Shown here: piece after piece, positions 1 to 12,989 of the stretch
Layout of the letters: each line of letters starts with the position of its first letter
Position numbering within the stretch: position 1 is the stretch's first letter
Source of the DNA: Marchantia polymorpha subsp. ruderalis
Taxonomy: Eukaryota > Streptophyta > Marchantiopsida > Marchantiales > Marchantiaceae
Assembly (NCBI GenBank): GCA_037833965.1
Contig: AP031357.1
Span: forward strand, 22,836,001-22,900,000
Reading direction: 5' to 3'
DNA length: 64,000 bases
The notes under the pieces: model-generated
Told to the model about the DNA's origin: nothing
What the model saw: the letters and a program-made list of their open reading frames with translations, nothing else
Database searches by the model: none
Position numbers and translations under genes: made by a program

Positions 1-1037
1 CGTCCCAGAGAGGACTTCATACTAACCAATGACTAGTGCTGTTTGAGCATCTACTTCTCGACAGCACAATCGATGCTCTATTTTGTACGAATTTCCTTTA
101 CTTCAACCAGTTGAAAAATTTCTCTCGCTATTCATGGTACAGTAGAAGGGCAGCACGCTTCAATTTGTCAGATGGAATCACATACAGACCTCTTTTTCTT
201 ACTAAGCAATTTGTTCTCATTGATCTTCCGCCCACCACCTTCAGTTGTGTTGCTGGCGCCTTCCTTCCATTTGTCTGGCACAATTACCTTCGTCAGTTTC
301 TTCTGGCCTGCAGTATACGATCTCATGTTAGGGTTTGAATGTGCCACGTCTCGCTCTATATTCATGCTTACAGCAAAAATGAGACAATAAAAGGTGATTT
401 AAAAGTCAACAGCATATTTCAAAGTCATGAACCTAAGTTCACCGTCAGTATTGCACTCGGATCTCACATACAGATGGAGATCCAAGGAAATCGACGAAAT
501 GCAGTTCATCGCCGCACCTCGGCCAGAAAATGACGCCTCAACACGGAACTAAACACGCGTACGAGGACTTAATAAATGAAAACGAGACGGGCGTACATAT
601 GCAATGTCCGCGACGCTTCCAATTTTCAATGTCAAATTCAGAACGAATACCCTGAGCGTAACTGAGGACAGCGGGAGATGATTTCAACGATACAACCTTT
701 GAGCTTCTGCAGAAAACCTAACAATCTTGAGTCTGATTCCACTATGTATAATTTCAAACTAACGAGAAAACAATAGAGGTGAAGAGAAGAGGGAGCTGGA
801 ACATTACACTTATCGCAGACCATTGAAATTCAGATTCGCCCGTCCAGCTTCTTGCCTGCCGTCTGCTGACCTCGGCCCTACTGTCCTCTTGCTCGGTACA
901 CTTGCGAACTGTTAGATTTCATATCATGTCACAAGCTCGTCTTCTCGAGCTAACTATACTCAGGACTCAACTTGGTCCGTCAACTAGTAATATTATATAA
1001 TAAACAATTATTATACATTGTTAGTGTTTGACATGAA
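1..1037. other. No recognised gene
   Basis: I recognise no domain or splice-consistent gene here. Short open frames on both strands at 36-823 look like chance frames. The last 60 bases before the tRNA are AT-rich with a TATA-like run near 995-1015, as is usual upstream of plant tRNA genes. Confidence 0.5.
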
Positions 1038-1109
1038 GCCGACCTAGCTCAGTGGTAGAGCGCGTGGCTTTTAACCACGTGGTCGTGGGTTCGATCCCCA
1101 CGGTCGGCG
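1038..1109 (+). tRNA. tRNA-Lys (anticodon UUU)
   Basis: This is a complete cloverleaf. The seven-base acceptor arm GCCGACC (1038-1044) pairs with GGTCGGC (1102-1108) and is followed by discriminator G1109. The anticodon stem CGTGG/CCACG (1063-1067 with 1075-1079) encloses the loop CTTTTAA, which puts the anticodon TTT at 1070-1072. The internal Pol III promoter is present: an A box at TAGCTCAGTGG near 1045-1055 and a B box GGTTCGATCC at about 1088-1097. The body closely resembles plant cytosolic tRNA-Lys(UUU) as I remember it, with changes in the acceptor stem and one base fewer in the D loop. No intron is present. Confidence 0.95.
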
Positions 1110-1123
1110 GCGATTGCCAATCC

Positions 1124-1241
1124 CAAGGCTGGAATTTTTTCTGATCTGATTCCCTTGGTACTCAAAGCTTTGATATAGATCTCAAGGCTGGAATTTTTGC
1201 TGATCTGATTCCCTTGGTACTCAAAGCTTTGATATAGATCC
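1124..1241 (+). repeat. 59-bp direct tandem duplication downstream of tRNA-Lys
   Basis: Two head-to-tail copies lie at 1124-1182 and 1183-1241. They differ by one base within the T run (TTTTTTC against TTTTTGC). Each copy contains a run of five or six T residues, so the Pol III stop signal was duplicated along with its surroundings. Confidence 0.9.
1135..1140 (+). terminator. Pol III T-run terminator of tRNA-Lys
   Basis: Six T residues lie about 26 bases after the mature 3' end of the tRNA, which is a normal place for a Pol III terminator. A second T5 run sits one repeat unit further on, in the duplicated copy. Confidence 0.6.
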
Positions 1242-1348
1242 CTTGACAGCGCTTCCATAGCATGTCCCAATACAAAATCTGTACAACATGTGACTTGCAA
1301 GGGGGACAGCTTTGAAGTTAACATCCAGTAGACATGCGCTTGTCTCAC

Positions 1349-4300
1349 CGGTTGTCTTGCGATATTTCTAGAGATCTTTTGGAGTCAACAGATCACTGAT
1401 TTATAAAGCCTCTTGCGTGGAATGGAGAAATATATGAATGACTATCGACAACTTATATTCCCCTTTCACGTTTTTGCATAATGAGATGTACACTCATTAT
1501 TGACTCTTGGAAACTAGGGAAAGGACGAATATATGACTCTTGCTAAGTAAAGACTAATGTGTGAATCTTGAAAAAAAAGTTGGCTTGGACAAAATATAGG
1601 AAAGATTTAGAATAAAAAAGTCTTTCCTAGATCAAGTTTTTATGTCCACCTTCTTCCATGTTATCTTTCCTCGTGACTTGCATAAATGTATGAAGTCTCC
1701 CACTTGATTTCAAGTGATTTTTGATATTCTTTAATTCATTTCATCAAAATAAAAAAAATTCTAGATGTATTTATTGATGATAGCTTCTATAGTTGGCAAA
1801 TGATAATTCAGTGCTTTTTGTTTCTTTTAATTTCTTATTTTGTCTATGAAGATTTTCCTCCGTAATACAAACCTCATTGATTATTCTCCATGAGATTTTT
1901 GTGTTAAGTAGATTAACACAAAAATTAAGAAATTAAGTGAGTTTCGTTTTATTTTTTATTTACAAAGAGTTATAGTTGTACGACTGTAAACATGGTAAAA
2001 TTAACTCCACTATAATATTTTTGCTCATGATTGAATTGATTTTAATTACATATAGCTATTAGAATTTTGTTTGTAACAAAATGTAGACTAATATATGGGA
2101 CGAGCATCACTAGTTTTTGTTGTGGTTAGAATAAAAATCTAGATTAAAGAAACAAAATCTTCAACTCCATAATTCTACTTCTTTGATTTGAATAAATATA
2201 AATACTTAAATGTTTGGATTGAATATGACCGTTAACTTAAAACGCTAGATGTCAACTTAAACTCCACAAGTATCAAGATTGCAAAAGACACAAAACTCAT
2301 CATGCATTCAAAAATATTGTAATATCCAATTTAATGTTATAGATTATAAAAATATGTTCTTGTTTAATTTTTTATTTATGAAAATTATCTTAAAAAAATT
2401 TATCGAATAGAATAAAGTAAATATAAGTATTTTTATAATATTGGAATAATCATAAAATGGTAATTTTTATATATTTTTAATATATTTGTGTGAAAAAATA
2501 TATAAAATTTTAACGAATTTGTTATGGAGTGAAAAGATGAAGAATTCTATGAATTTTAATTTCAGGTCAATAATTTCTAAATTTTCAATTTTTTTTTGTA
2601 CTGAAGGTTTGCAATAAATCAATAAATGATATATTCTAGACATATACTAGGATATTAAAATTATCAAGTGGAAAAAATATGGTTTGAATGATTTCTTTCA
2701 ATGAGATTACATCCACACAAAATAGAGAAAAAATTAATTTAAAAAACCTAAAGTTCTTCATTGAGCTAAGATATGTAATATTTGTGATAATTCAAATGTA
2801 TTAGTCGTACATTAATTTGATTATGACCAAGTTTAACTAGTTATGTTTGAATTTAACTTTAATTCTGTAATTGAAAATTATTTGGATAAATCTGGAAGAT
2901 ATATTTGAACATCAATAACTTCTAAATTTTTCTAATTATATTGTGTTTATTAGATAATTTTAATTTATTATCTATTCAAAATTTAGAACCAATAAGAAAT
3001 ATATTTGACAAAATGTTAATCTTAATTGCTTCGACTATGTGGTAGAAAATTTGTTGTTTAGAAGAAATTAAAAATTTGCATTCATGACAAGTTGAGAATT
3101 TATAAATTTTAAATTTGTCGATGACATGTAGCATTTTAAACTCACAAGAAGCTTCTAGATAAAGAAGCTTTTAAAATGTACTATATGATCAAGAATATGT
3201 AATCATGCAAGATTTTCATGAAAATGAGTCATAATCATCAAAATACATCTAATGAAATGTAAATGTGATAAAGAATCTTTTAAGATAGTATAGATAGAAA
3301 ATTTAAGATCAAAATTCCAAAAAATTTGGAGATATTTTTGTGAGAATACTTGTTTCATCTACGAGAGTTTATATTGAATGATGAGTGCAAAAAATGTATG
3401 AGTTTCATCTACATGCCTCGACTTTACACTCGAGTCATGTAAATGAAACTTAACAATACATAATAATTATGAGTTGTTAAAAAGTCATCTCACGTAAACT
3501 TGAATGAGATTAAATAAGCAGATCACAAATCAGCTAGTTATAATCTAATTAGTCTAAGTTACTAAATTATAGTAATTAGAAGTTACAAAACATAATTCCA
3601 AAATATGTCTATTTTGATTCAAATCTCAATGTATAAAATGTTTTTCTACCAATATGAAAAAAACTAGAAAGTAACTTGACATAGAGATCAAATCAAAAGT
3701 AACTGGAAATATCATAAGAAAATATTTACATGAAAAACCTAGTTTTTAATCAAGATGTATGTCATTATTTCAAAATGTGAATTTTTTAGATTAAAATTTT
3801 ATAATTCAAAGTCAAAGTCAAATTTGAAAGACTTCAACTGATGAATTCAAAGATAATTTTCATATAAAAATGATGTTGGTAGAATATTTTATTAATAATT
3901 ATTTAAATCTTATTGATTTTTTATGTAGACTTTTGAAATTGATTGCTTGTCTTGCTTAAACTTCAATATATTTATGTTAAGTAAAGTTAAAAAATATGAT
4001 GAATGATAATGTAAAAATTTATTGAAAATTTTGAAAATTTATTATTATTAATTTAGTTCATCATATTGATTATGCATGCATGAAAAAAATAACAAGTGAT
4101 ATTATTTTTTAAGAATGAAATGAAAATTATCATCTTATGAACCATACAAAAAAAAATCAGGGATAATTAACAAAAATATAGCTCATAGTTAAATGAGAGT
4201 AATAATAGTAAATTGTGTTGGTGAGATATTTTTTAAATATATACATAATAATGATTAGTGATAAGGATTGAATATGTGAAGGATAAAAAATAATTTGTGA

Positions 4301-5650
4301 TAATTTTTTTATCATGCAAAAGCTACATATAAATCATGTTATGAGGACAAAAATTCATATAAACTGATAAAAATTGATGATTGTATCACAAAGAGAAGAT
4401 AATGGAATCATTCAAAATAAGGAAAAAAATTCCAAATTTTGTTGTTTAAACATAACCTGAATGAAATTTAAAATTACATACAATGGATTTCAAAAATAAT
4501 GGTAGAATCAATATGGATAATGTGGAAGATGAAAAACATACAATAAACTTAAAACTAGTCCAAATGTTATACTTTAGTGTAACTTAAAAAAAAAAATTAA
4601 GATAGTTCATAGAAATCAAGTATTTTATCATGATGTGTTTCTAAATTTTATTAACAAACAAATCTCAAAAATTGTTGTTACTAAAAAAATTTTCTTTAAC
4701 ATGTGGTTCTATTAGGCAGACAAAGTTAACAATGCACATGAGACTTATCACACAATCAACAACAACTTCATAACTTGTTCAATTTTATTTAGATGCAATT
4801 ATAATTAATAATTTTTAAAATAAAGCCTTAATTATTAATAAGAACTTTAATTTTATGGAAATATTTTACCAACATAAATTCTTTTTTTACAATGTCAAGG
4901 ATTTAACATACTTTGACTGATGATAAAATGTTGAAATTTGATAAAATTTATGTTCAATGTATTCACATTAGAATAATAACAAGAGAGCTTTTTTTTTTTT
5001 TATCTTTTCAAATTTTCATATAGCTATATTTCTAATGCTTTAACAAAGATGTATATATTTTATCAAATGTATGATTTTCATACTTTTACTTTATCTAGTT
5101 TGATGAATATTATAAAGCAAAAGGGATTAATTACAAAACAGTGTTAGTGAACAATTCTGGTCAACATATTCACATAGAATTACTTCAATCAAAGTAGAGA
5201 TGTAGATTATGAATTTAAAGATGTTTTTTCACTTAGGTTGAAGTCAGTTGACTCTCAATTAACTCACCATGAATCTAGAAGAATGATATTTCTCTAAGTG
5301 CGATTAAATTGATGATGCATGAAAATCTCATGGATCTTTAGGTGATCAATATGGCGCTTGTAAACCCTAAACAACGACACGCCGTGAATCTCATCGAAAC
5401 CTTACTCCACACTAGCTTTTGGTTAATGACTTCCAAACTTTCCAACACAAACTCAACAAATCTCTGGTTGAAGATCACGATGTGAAACAAACAATCAAAA
5501 ACCAAGAAGTTAGATATCAAGCTTCCTTTTATTAGGACATTTTTAAAAGAATCAGTTCTAGAACTACATCTTTCATGGTTAATAGGGATTTCAAGCAGCA
5601 ATAAATAGCTGGGCTTCGGAAACGTCTTAATCATGTGATAGAATCGGAAC
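1349..5650. other. AT-rich, stop-dense desert without genes
   Basis: About four kilobases are strongly AT-rich and almost free of open frames of 60 codons on either strand until 5338. CG dinucleotides are sparse and C and G occur mostly in TG/CA contexts. That is the look of an old repeat eroded by deamination of methylated cytosine, but I cannot identify a family or ends. A telo-box-like AAACCCTAA occurs at 5362-5370 in the slightly GC-richer edge. The minus-strand frame at 5338-5634 has no recognisable motif. Confidence 0.5.
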
Positions 5651-6660
5651 TCAACTTATATATTGTAAAAATTGCCTTTTGACGTATGCTTTGAAATGAA
5701 ACTGTGCCGAGTGGATAGCAAAAAGGGAGGGAATATCCATGAAGACAGATGAGAATGGAACCAGGTCACAATAGTATCACAGTGAAATTAAATATGTCGT
5801 ATGTTGTAACATAAAATATCCTGACTTTGAAATAAAGATAAACGTTTTAGCATGTGAAGAATATAATGAAAATCCAAAAGTTGGGAGACTTAAGAAGCAT
5901 ATCTGGATGGAATAAGTTGCTTTAAGCCCAACCCTACTGATGCCCTTAATTCTACATATGGTGAAGTTGAGGTCATCTTCTTTTTAAATCTGGTATTGTC
6001 GGTGTTTTCCTCCTTTGCTTTTGGGGATCTTAGAAAGAACTGAATATCCCCTAGGCCCCATAGAACACCTTTTGGAACTCATTCTTTATTGCTCGCCCCA
6101 TTGATTCTAGTTTAGCTCCCCTCCAGAACAGTCGACGTTCTCGAAATATGACAACTTGGGTGTAGACTCTTTTATTAAAATTATGGAGTATCTTCTTAAT
6201 TGCATTATTTGCAGTTCAAGGAAATCTTGCAGCTATGGAGACTAAAAAGCAGATATCAATTAGAGAGGGTCACCAGTGTTCGAAAAGGCTTGGGCAGAGA
6301 TCCAGATAAGCTGCGTGACGACAGAGTGATGCATGACAAAGTTAGAAGGTGAATCGTTCCCTTCCCCATTTTTGGCGAGGGCAATGCTTGTTTCAATGAC
6401 TGACCAACTGTCGTCGTTCTTCTTATCCTTTGGACAAACCATCCCATCGTTCGGTACAGCCAACGCAAAATGAAACAAATCAATAACTCTTCTATCCTTC
6501 AATAGTCCATCCATCGTCGTCCTCCGCAGGCTCTGAAGTCCGTCCACTCACAAATACAGTCTCATACGCCACAAACCCTCTCCTCTGCCAGCGCTAAGCT
6601 AAGTCTTCCTTCTTCACCTGAACTGGTCGATGCTGCCCAGTTTAAATTATTGGGATCCCC
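5651..6660. other. Unassigned sequence; one open frame on the minus strand
   Basis: Base composition returns to normal. A minus-strand frame with an ATG (reading MDGLLKDRRVIDLF) runs to a stop at 6260. It reads smoothly but matches no family I know and has no clear splice partners. It could be an exon fragment or chance. Confidence 0.25.
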
Positions 6661-8085
6661 TCATCTTCACCACAAGTGAGAGCCCTCGATGATGATTTGT
6701 GGATAAATGTCCCGGACTTTAATTGAGAGTGAAGTCCAAGTTTTGAAGCTGCCCTTGTGCTTTATTACAGTAAAGTACGTACAAGTCCGATGCAGTGATT
6801 GGCATCGCTGCCTGGAATCTCCGCGCAGATTCGTTCGGAAAACGACGAAGGACGGACACATCTGAACACAATCACGTTTCGCTCGTCGGTTCTCGTGGAC
6901 TCGAGGCTGAAGTGCCGGCGAATCTGTGGCTCTTTCGATGGATCGACGGATCGGTGGATCGATGGATCGATTCGTCGATCGGGCAGCCAGCCTGAGCATG
7001 CAAGATTAAAAAATTGCCCCACGACCACAACACGACCGGCGGCATTGAAGAATCCGAGCTCGAGTGATTGATTGAGTGAGTGAGAGTCAGAGAGAGAGAG
7101 AGAGCCCTTGCGCACCAACTGATTGAGGTACAGGAGCACGAGTGATCATTCTCTCAAGGGGTCTGGTGTTGTTGTTGTTGTTGTTGGTGGTGGTGGAGGT
7201 GTGACCGACTGACTCATTGATCCGCTGACGCACGCTCTTACGCACCGCAGGCCAGCAGGAAATTTGCACGCTCTTTTCAAAGGTCTGTCAACGGGACGGG
7301 ACGGGACCGGTGCGGTCGGGTTGGCGCGGCGCCGAGAGCGAGCATGGCTGGCAAACACTCGTAAAAGAGGCGGAGCGCGGTGGCGTCGAGCTCTCTGATT
7401 GCTGTCGGGGGGCAAGGGAATTTTCTATCGTTTTTGCTCGCAGCTTTTTGCTTGGGAAGCAAGTCCTTTCGATGGTGGCCGAATGGCGCTGATTCGGACC
7501 GGACGACGACGAAGACGACGACGACCGGGGCTCTCTTCTACTGGACCCGCGGGATCGCTGCAGCATTTCGCGTTGCGGTGAGGGGAAGCGAGAGAGGAGT
7601 GAGCAGGAGGCTGAGGCTGAGGCGTCGTCGACCTGTTGGCTTTCGCTGCTGCTGGACTGGCGAGCTCGCCCTCCTTCCGCGCTGGTTTCGCGTTCACGAC
7701 ACCTTTCCGGATTTTGGTGTCTTGCTGAGTTCCCACATGGGACTCAATCGCCCGATCGCACGTGTCGATTGCGACCGGGAAGGCCCTTGCTTTGCGCTCC
7801 TCGGCGATTCTGGGCTCACCACATTGCAGCACTTTAAGGGGACAGGTGTTTGAAGCCATAATTGCAGGGCCGGATGCGAGTCCCAGCCGCTGCAGCTCGG
7901 GGAGTGAGTGAGTAAGTGAGTGAGTGAGAGCATTGAATTCACGACGCGCGGAACGCATCGACTTCGATTTGCGAAAATTCACGCGAAATCTCCGAAAGTC
8001 GATCGTCCGTGAAAGGAGCGGCAGTCGGAGAGGCCCGTGCCCGATCCCACGGACTCGGAGGAACCACGGACTACAGCGAGAGACG
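6661..8085 (+). promoter_or_regulatory. GC-rich promoter/5' leader of the DUF1223 gene
   Basis: Composition rises sharply to a CpG-rich stretch that directly precedes the start codon at 8086. It holds several short tandem runs: GGATCGAC/GGATCGAT-type repeats near 6940-6985, a GA run near 7089-7104, GTT/GTG triplets near 7167-7197 and GTGA repeats near 7900-7930. Frames are open on both strands because the GC content makes stops rare. I see no protein domain in any of them. The transcription start cannot be placed from sequence alone. Confidence 0.5.
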
Positions 8086-9512
8086 ATGAGTCGCTTCTTC
8101 TGCTGCTGCGGGGGCCGGAGGCGAGGAGGCGAAGATGCCAGTAAAGTGAACAATCACAGCTCTGCCGAGTCCGACTTACGGTCCGAAAATGGAGAGAGCG
8201 TATCTTCAAAACAAAATGGAGCGAGTGAACTCGGGGCCGACGCGAGGAAATCCGGCGTCAGAGGCCCCAAGCCAGCCAAGGGCGCAAACCAGGGCGCCGT
8301 TCTGGTGGAAATGTTCACCTCCCAAGGATGCACCTCGTGCCCACCAGCCGATGCGCTCATCTCGAGGCTGGGAAGGGTAATTCCCTTTCCTCTCGTTACC
8401 GACATTTTTCATGGCACTGCGCTGTACTCTCGTGCAGGCAATGGAGGACGCGGATCGGGTCCGCAAGACGATTCTCGTCCGCGTGCTGATTCTGATCGCT
8501 ATCGTCGATGCTGCGCAGGGTGAAGGAGACGACGTGAAATTGGAGAATCCCATCCCGCTCGTGATTTTAGCATTCCATGTGGAGTACTGGGATTATCTGG
8601 GATGGAAGGATCCGTTCGCCAGCAGCGCGTGGACGCTCAAGCAACGAGCTTACGGGCAAGCATTGGAGCAAGATAGGATCTACACGCCCGAGGTCGTGGT
8701 CCAGGGTCGCAGCCATTGCATCGCTTCCAACGCGAGCTCCATCGTCTCTTTAATCCAATCTGCCGATCGCTTTCCTGCCCCGGATGTCCAGGTGAGATTC
8801 TTGTCGTCGAATCTCGTCCTCTGCTCCATAGCTCAGGTTGAAGTGTCCAGCCCGGACTTCCGTGTGTACTGTAATTCGACCTCTTTCGACTCGTAAATGC
8901 CTCGATCATGGCTGGCCTTGTCCATGGTCGCCATCATTCCGCGGATTCTGCCATCGGCCTTCCAGCATGATCACCACCGCCGTGAACCATGTGTTGAGAA
9001 ACACACAGGCCTTGCAAGCAAGCGCTTCTTGAAGACGCCTTCGATTGTGATTTTAGGATTTGTCATCGTATACGTCTGAAGATCATCGCCTTGTCACTTT
9101 GAGATTTTGGTCGTAACTGTGTGAGAGCTTGTTGTGGCGACTTCTGCAGGCCGTGTTCTCGAGGCCTTCGCCTTTGTTTCTGCAAATTTCCCTCAGCGTG
9201 AGCCTGAAGTTCAAGGTGGAAGGTTACACGTTGGACGCGATGCTGGCGATTTATGAGAATGGGCTCGTCACGGACTGCAACAAGGGTGAGAACAAAGGCA
9301 AGCTTCTGACGAATGATTACGTCGTCAGGGGGTTACATAAGGCTTGTTCTTTTCAAGATTGGCCAGCGAAGAAGATGAGTAGAGGAGAAGTCACTTTCCA
9401 ACTTTGGGACGGATTCGTGAAATCAAAGTGTGGAGTTGCAGTGTTTCTGCAAAATCCCGAGACCATGGAAGTGTATGGAGCGCAGCAGTTAGAGCTGCCA
9501 AACGATATCTAG
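8086..9512 (+). CDS. DUF1223 family protein, thioredoxin-like fold, three exons
   Basis: I read three exons: 8086-8376, 8519-8791 and 9150-9512. All junctions are GT-AG and in phase 0, giving 308 residues. The family (DUF1223) is widespread in bacteria and plants. It has a thioredoxin-like fold and no settled biochemical role that I know of. The hallmark FTSQGCTSCPPAD lies at residues 78-89 with Cys82 and Cys85 as the CxxC pair. It is followed in exon 2 by FHVEYWDYLGWKDPF and VVVQGR, both typical of the family. The N terminus (MSRFFCCCGG) has three adjacent cysteines that could be acylated and a basic stretch, with no clear signal peptide. The start is chosen because upstream in-frame sequence is leader-like and plant members begin with a similar short Cys-rich tail. 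An alternative acceptor at 8437 would add 27 in-frame residues. Confidence 0.85.
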
Positions 9513-10849
9513 AGTTAGATAGATATAGCAGACGTATAGAGAAGTAGAGTTAATCGCACAGGCATTGTTTATAATTCTGTTTATTAGCTAGTTTCTGTCA
9601 GATACTACTCGTCAGAGACTCTCACATTGTTCTTAGACATTAGCCGCATGTAGACATACACCCAATGATTTTCCTGCCTGCCATTTCTCGAGTTTCCAGG
9701 ATGTCTAGTTCCTTATTGGTTCCAGATGTTCAGGGTCTGGAGATTTACGAGTTTTAGTTGTGGCTCGGAATGGAAGATCAGGCCATAAGAGTGTTACAGC
9801 AGAATGTTACCTGTATTAAGTTTCATCGGATGGGATGGCGGGCAGAAGACACCCTCCTTCCTTCCTAAACCCTGGCAAAAAGTAGACTTCAAAATATTTC
9901 AGTGATATGAAACATACTATCAATGTTAGTAAAAGCCAACCTCTGAAATATTCTCTACGATACAACAGAAATACTACACTGATAACTAGAGCACGGACAG
10001 TTGTTAGTTGACAAACGCTCGGTTACTGGCCCCTTTCGAGAAATCCTCTCACTAATCATCTTTCTTATTAAATGTATTCAAAATTTTGACAAAGATGTAA
10101 TATATGTTGAAAAATTTATGATCTTGGTCCTGCTAACTTTAACGTGAAACCGCGGTGCATGGTATTTGTTCTAAGGTTGTAGAAGGAAGTTCTGAAGCTG
10201 TTATTTTGAACGTATCTATCATGTCAGAACGACCACATCTGTAACCATACCGATGACAATCTGTACACTCTGAGTGTTAAAAAAAACTGTTCATGTCCAA
10301 TCTTCCTTCTCCGTCGATTTACTTGCTGTATTGGCTACAAAATGTAATTAGCAAGTGTGATTTTTGTGGTGGGCATTTTGAATGCTTTCTACACTTCGTC
10401 ACGTTATTAATTCGAAGAGCTTTTATCTACGTTCTCTCGTTCCTAGCTACACAATTTTACTTGATAAGCAAGTGTGTGAACTGCACTGGAGGAAGTTGTT
10501 ATTTTGGTTGGCGCCAAATTCGTTTACATCACTGCGGATTCGAGCTTCAGCCGAAGTGATGAGGCTTCAGACAAACGGAGTAAAAGGTTATTGCTTATGT
10601 CTACAGTGTATAACTTGTTGGAAGTTGGCGGCTGGACAGTTTGCGGTATACCTATCTACCAACCATCTTGCCATATACATACGAAGATTAGATTGATTCT
10701 CTCCAAGCTGTCCGCCGTTGTCACTCAGTGATTACTCATGTCACGTGTCGCATAGGCAATTTGATTTCGCCGAGTACTGTATTAGTTTGAACATATTGAA
10801 CTCTTCGTCACTTCATCTTTTAATTCATTTGATTATTATCCGCTAACGC

Positions 10850-10887
10850 ACCGTTGTCTGCACCGCTAACGCGGTGCAGACAACGGT
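10850..10887. repeat. Perfect 17-bp inverted repeat, 4-nt loop
   Basis: The left arm at 10850-10866 (ACCGTTGTCTGCACCGC) is exactly complementary to the right arm at 10871-10887 with the loop TAAC. The string CGCTAACGC occurs just before the left arm and again across the loop. Confidence 0.95.
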
Positions 10888-11658
10888 TTAACTCAAGCAG
10901 TGCACATTGTATACATTAGCGAGTGAGTTGTGGAAACGATTATAACACACCAACCACAGCTAATGTCAGCACTAAAAACTCCAAACTACCGGTACTAGCA
11001 TGGCTTCACACCAACATCTCATCTTTGAGCAAGACTGCGGCTAACGTACTCTAAAGAATTGCGAAAGCGATAGTATCTGCTCAACTCTGAACGATTTGGA
11101 TTTGAAAGTCTTCACGGTTTCACTAATGTATGACATGAAGAAAAGATTCACGTGTGGAGATAAAGCAGGTTGCAACGTCGAGGGCATGCTCGATCCCGCT
11201 GGCAACATATCAACTCCGGTCCACAACTATATCTCTGGACTCTTACTGTCGAAGGTCCCATCAACCTCACCAACAAATTGCAGACAATCGGAAGGTACGT
11301 GACAGGGAATAAATCGTTTTGGACATCAGATGATACGCAAGACTATAGAGGGTATGCACCTGCAGTCAGAAGTCACAATCTGGTTGGTCATGATGATGTG
11401 CGACAGACAGCTCGGGGAAAGTTACACGTAACAAAATTTAGGACGACAATTCGTCGAAACTAACACTGACGCGCAAAAACATAGGAAAACAGTTATTAAC
11501 AGCCAACACCGACGACATTCTAGACATTCTCACTGAATACAATGAATCCTGTTATGCGAAAGCCTTGGTACAAAAGCCATGAAAAGATGTGCTGATGTCA
11601 AGATTATCATCTAGAGTGTACAGAGGGTCCGATGTGACATCTATAATACGAGGATTAA

Positions 11659-11704
11659 CGAGGCATCTAGACTCCAGACCGGTGCTCCTCCGCTAGATGC
11701 CTCG
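11659..11704. repeat. Perfect 12-bp inverted repeat, 22-nt loop
   Basis: The arm CGAGGCATCTAG at 11659-11670 is exactly complementary to CTAGATGCCTCG at 11693-11704. Confidence 0.9.
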
Positions 11705-11941
11705 GACAGGCTATCCTCCATGACGAGAGACGCGAGTGGGACGAGAACTGTAGCATGAACCACAGTGGAGCTTTCTCAGTCAAACAAGGGACACCGCGGG
11801 GGACGCCACAGCCATTGCGAAAGATTCAATTACTCTGCAACCATTGACTCCTTCGAAAATTTGCAATAGACAGCCTCAAGTTCCAAAACATCTTTGATTC
11901 TGTATGTCACCTTCCGGGTGATGTGACCTAAAATTAATAAC

Positions 11942-12831
11942 CTAATCCTCCTCCTCAATGACTTTCGTGCCAACGTTGGCGAATCCCTCGGGGGGGACCT
12001 CAGCTGCCGTGACATAGGAATACAGTTCTTCCTTAGCGTCTTCATCGTCGTTCCTCTTCCTGGCAATGCGCAGGCGGATTCTGGTGGGAACGTTCCTAAC
12101 ACCTCTGCTCCAGATGTGCTTGTTGAGCTTAACGTCCAACCTTACGTCGCTAGTTCCCATGGCCTTTTGGGCGAACTTTCGGATCTCCTTCACGGCCTTG
12201 GGTGCCATCTTCTTGAAAGTGCTGCGAACGGCAAAAATGGGGCACTTCTATTAGGCTTTCCTCCTGTCTAGATTCCACGGCAGAAGCAGTGGTAAAAAAA
12301 GAAATCTAACAGACTGGTAACTGGAACAAATCAACACTTCGGAGGCCAGACACCGTCCGGAGGAAATTAGTGCAGCAGGGGACATTCACAGATCACACCT
12401 CCCGAATACAGTTGATATACTTTATTTTCGTTCATTTTGACCTACTTTTCACTGGGCGTCTACAACCAATCCAGAATCGTCGACGGAAGACTGGGTTACT
12501 GCGGACTAGCAGCCGATTCTTAGATCGGACCAGGTGCTTACACAAATACTTCTTCATGCAAACAGACTCGCCTACGCATTCATCCAGACCTTTCTTCGAC
12601 ATTTGAAGGTGTAATTTAGCTGAATTCGTTTCACGAGTTTTTTAGTTGACCTGATTCATCGCTGCTGAGTGCATTCTATTCTGGATTCAATCTACGTTGT
12701 GAGAACAACAGTGTGAAATCGTCGAAAGTAAGAGCAAAAATTACATACCAGCCATGTAATCTCTTGTGGAGATTGATGGTGTACTCCCGGGTGACGACCT
12801 CATCTTTTCGGCTCTTGCCCTTTTCCACCAT
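11942..12831 (-). CDS. RPL31: 60S ribosomal protein L31 (eL31), two exons
   Basis: On the minus strand, exon 1 runs from the ATG at 12831 to 12749 and exon 2 from 12221 to the TAG at 11944-11942. They are joined through a 527-bp GT-AG intron that splits a Cys codon (TG|C). The product is 120 residues, the normal length of eL31, a small basic protein of the cytosolic large ribosomal subunit near the exit tunnel. Diagnostic stretches are [16 protein letters not shown] at the end of exon 1, then [33 protein letters not shown] and [15 protein letters not shown], ending in IEEED. All core family motifs are present and nothing suggests a pseudogene, since the intron is retained and the frame is intact. 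Confidence 0.97.
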
Positions 12832-12989
12832 GGCTGAAACTGGCAATCGCGACGAGCAACAATACGGGGAGTGCAAGGAGAGACACGGAGAGGGATCGCT
12901 TCGTTTCGAGAGGCGAAAGAGAGAGAGAACCGGGGAGGGAGCTTGCACTTGGCAAAAGCGTCACACCACACCGCGGGACTGTGTTGGCC

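Larger units (their letters stand above)
9513..11941. other. 3' flank of DUF1223 gene and degenerate sequence
   Basis: The first few hundred bases are probably 3' UTR. From 10.3 to 11.5 kb there are moderately long open frames on the plus strand (10293-10731 and 11096-11463). The second reads DMKKRFTCGDKAGCNVEG in one frame and then opens in another. It could be a decayed gene, but I recognise no family. Two perfect inverted repeats are listed separately. Confidence 0.35.

Noticed and set aside
1049-1348. Minus-strand frame covering the tRNA
   Set aside because: It is antisense to a well-folded tRNA and the following duplication, and has no protein features.
7146-8153. Overlapping minus-strand open frames up to 242 codons
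   Set aside because: They lie antisense to the GC-rich leader and first exon of the DUF1223 gene, with translations rich in Arg, Ser and Pro and no motifs.
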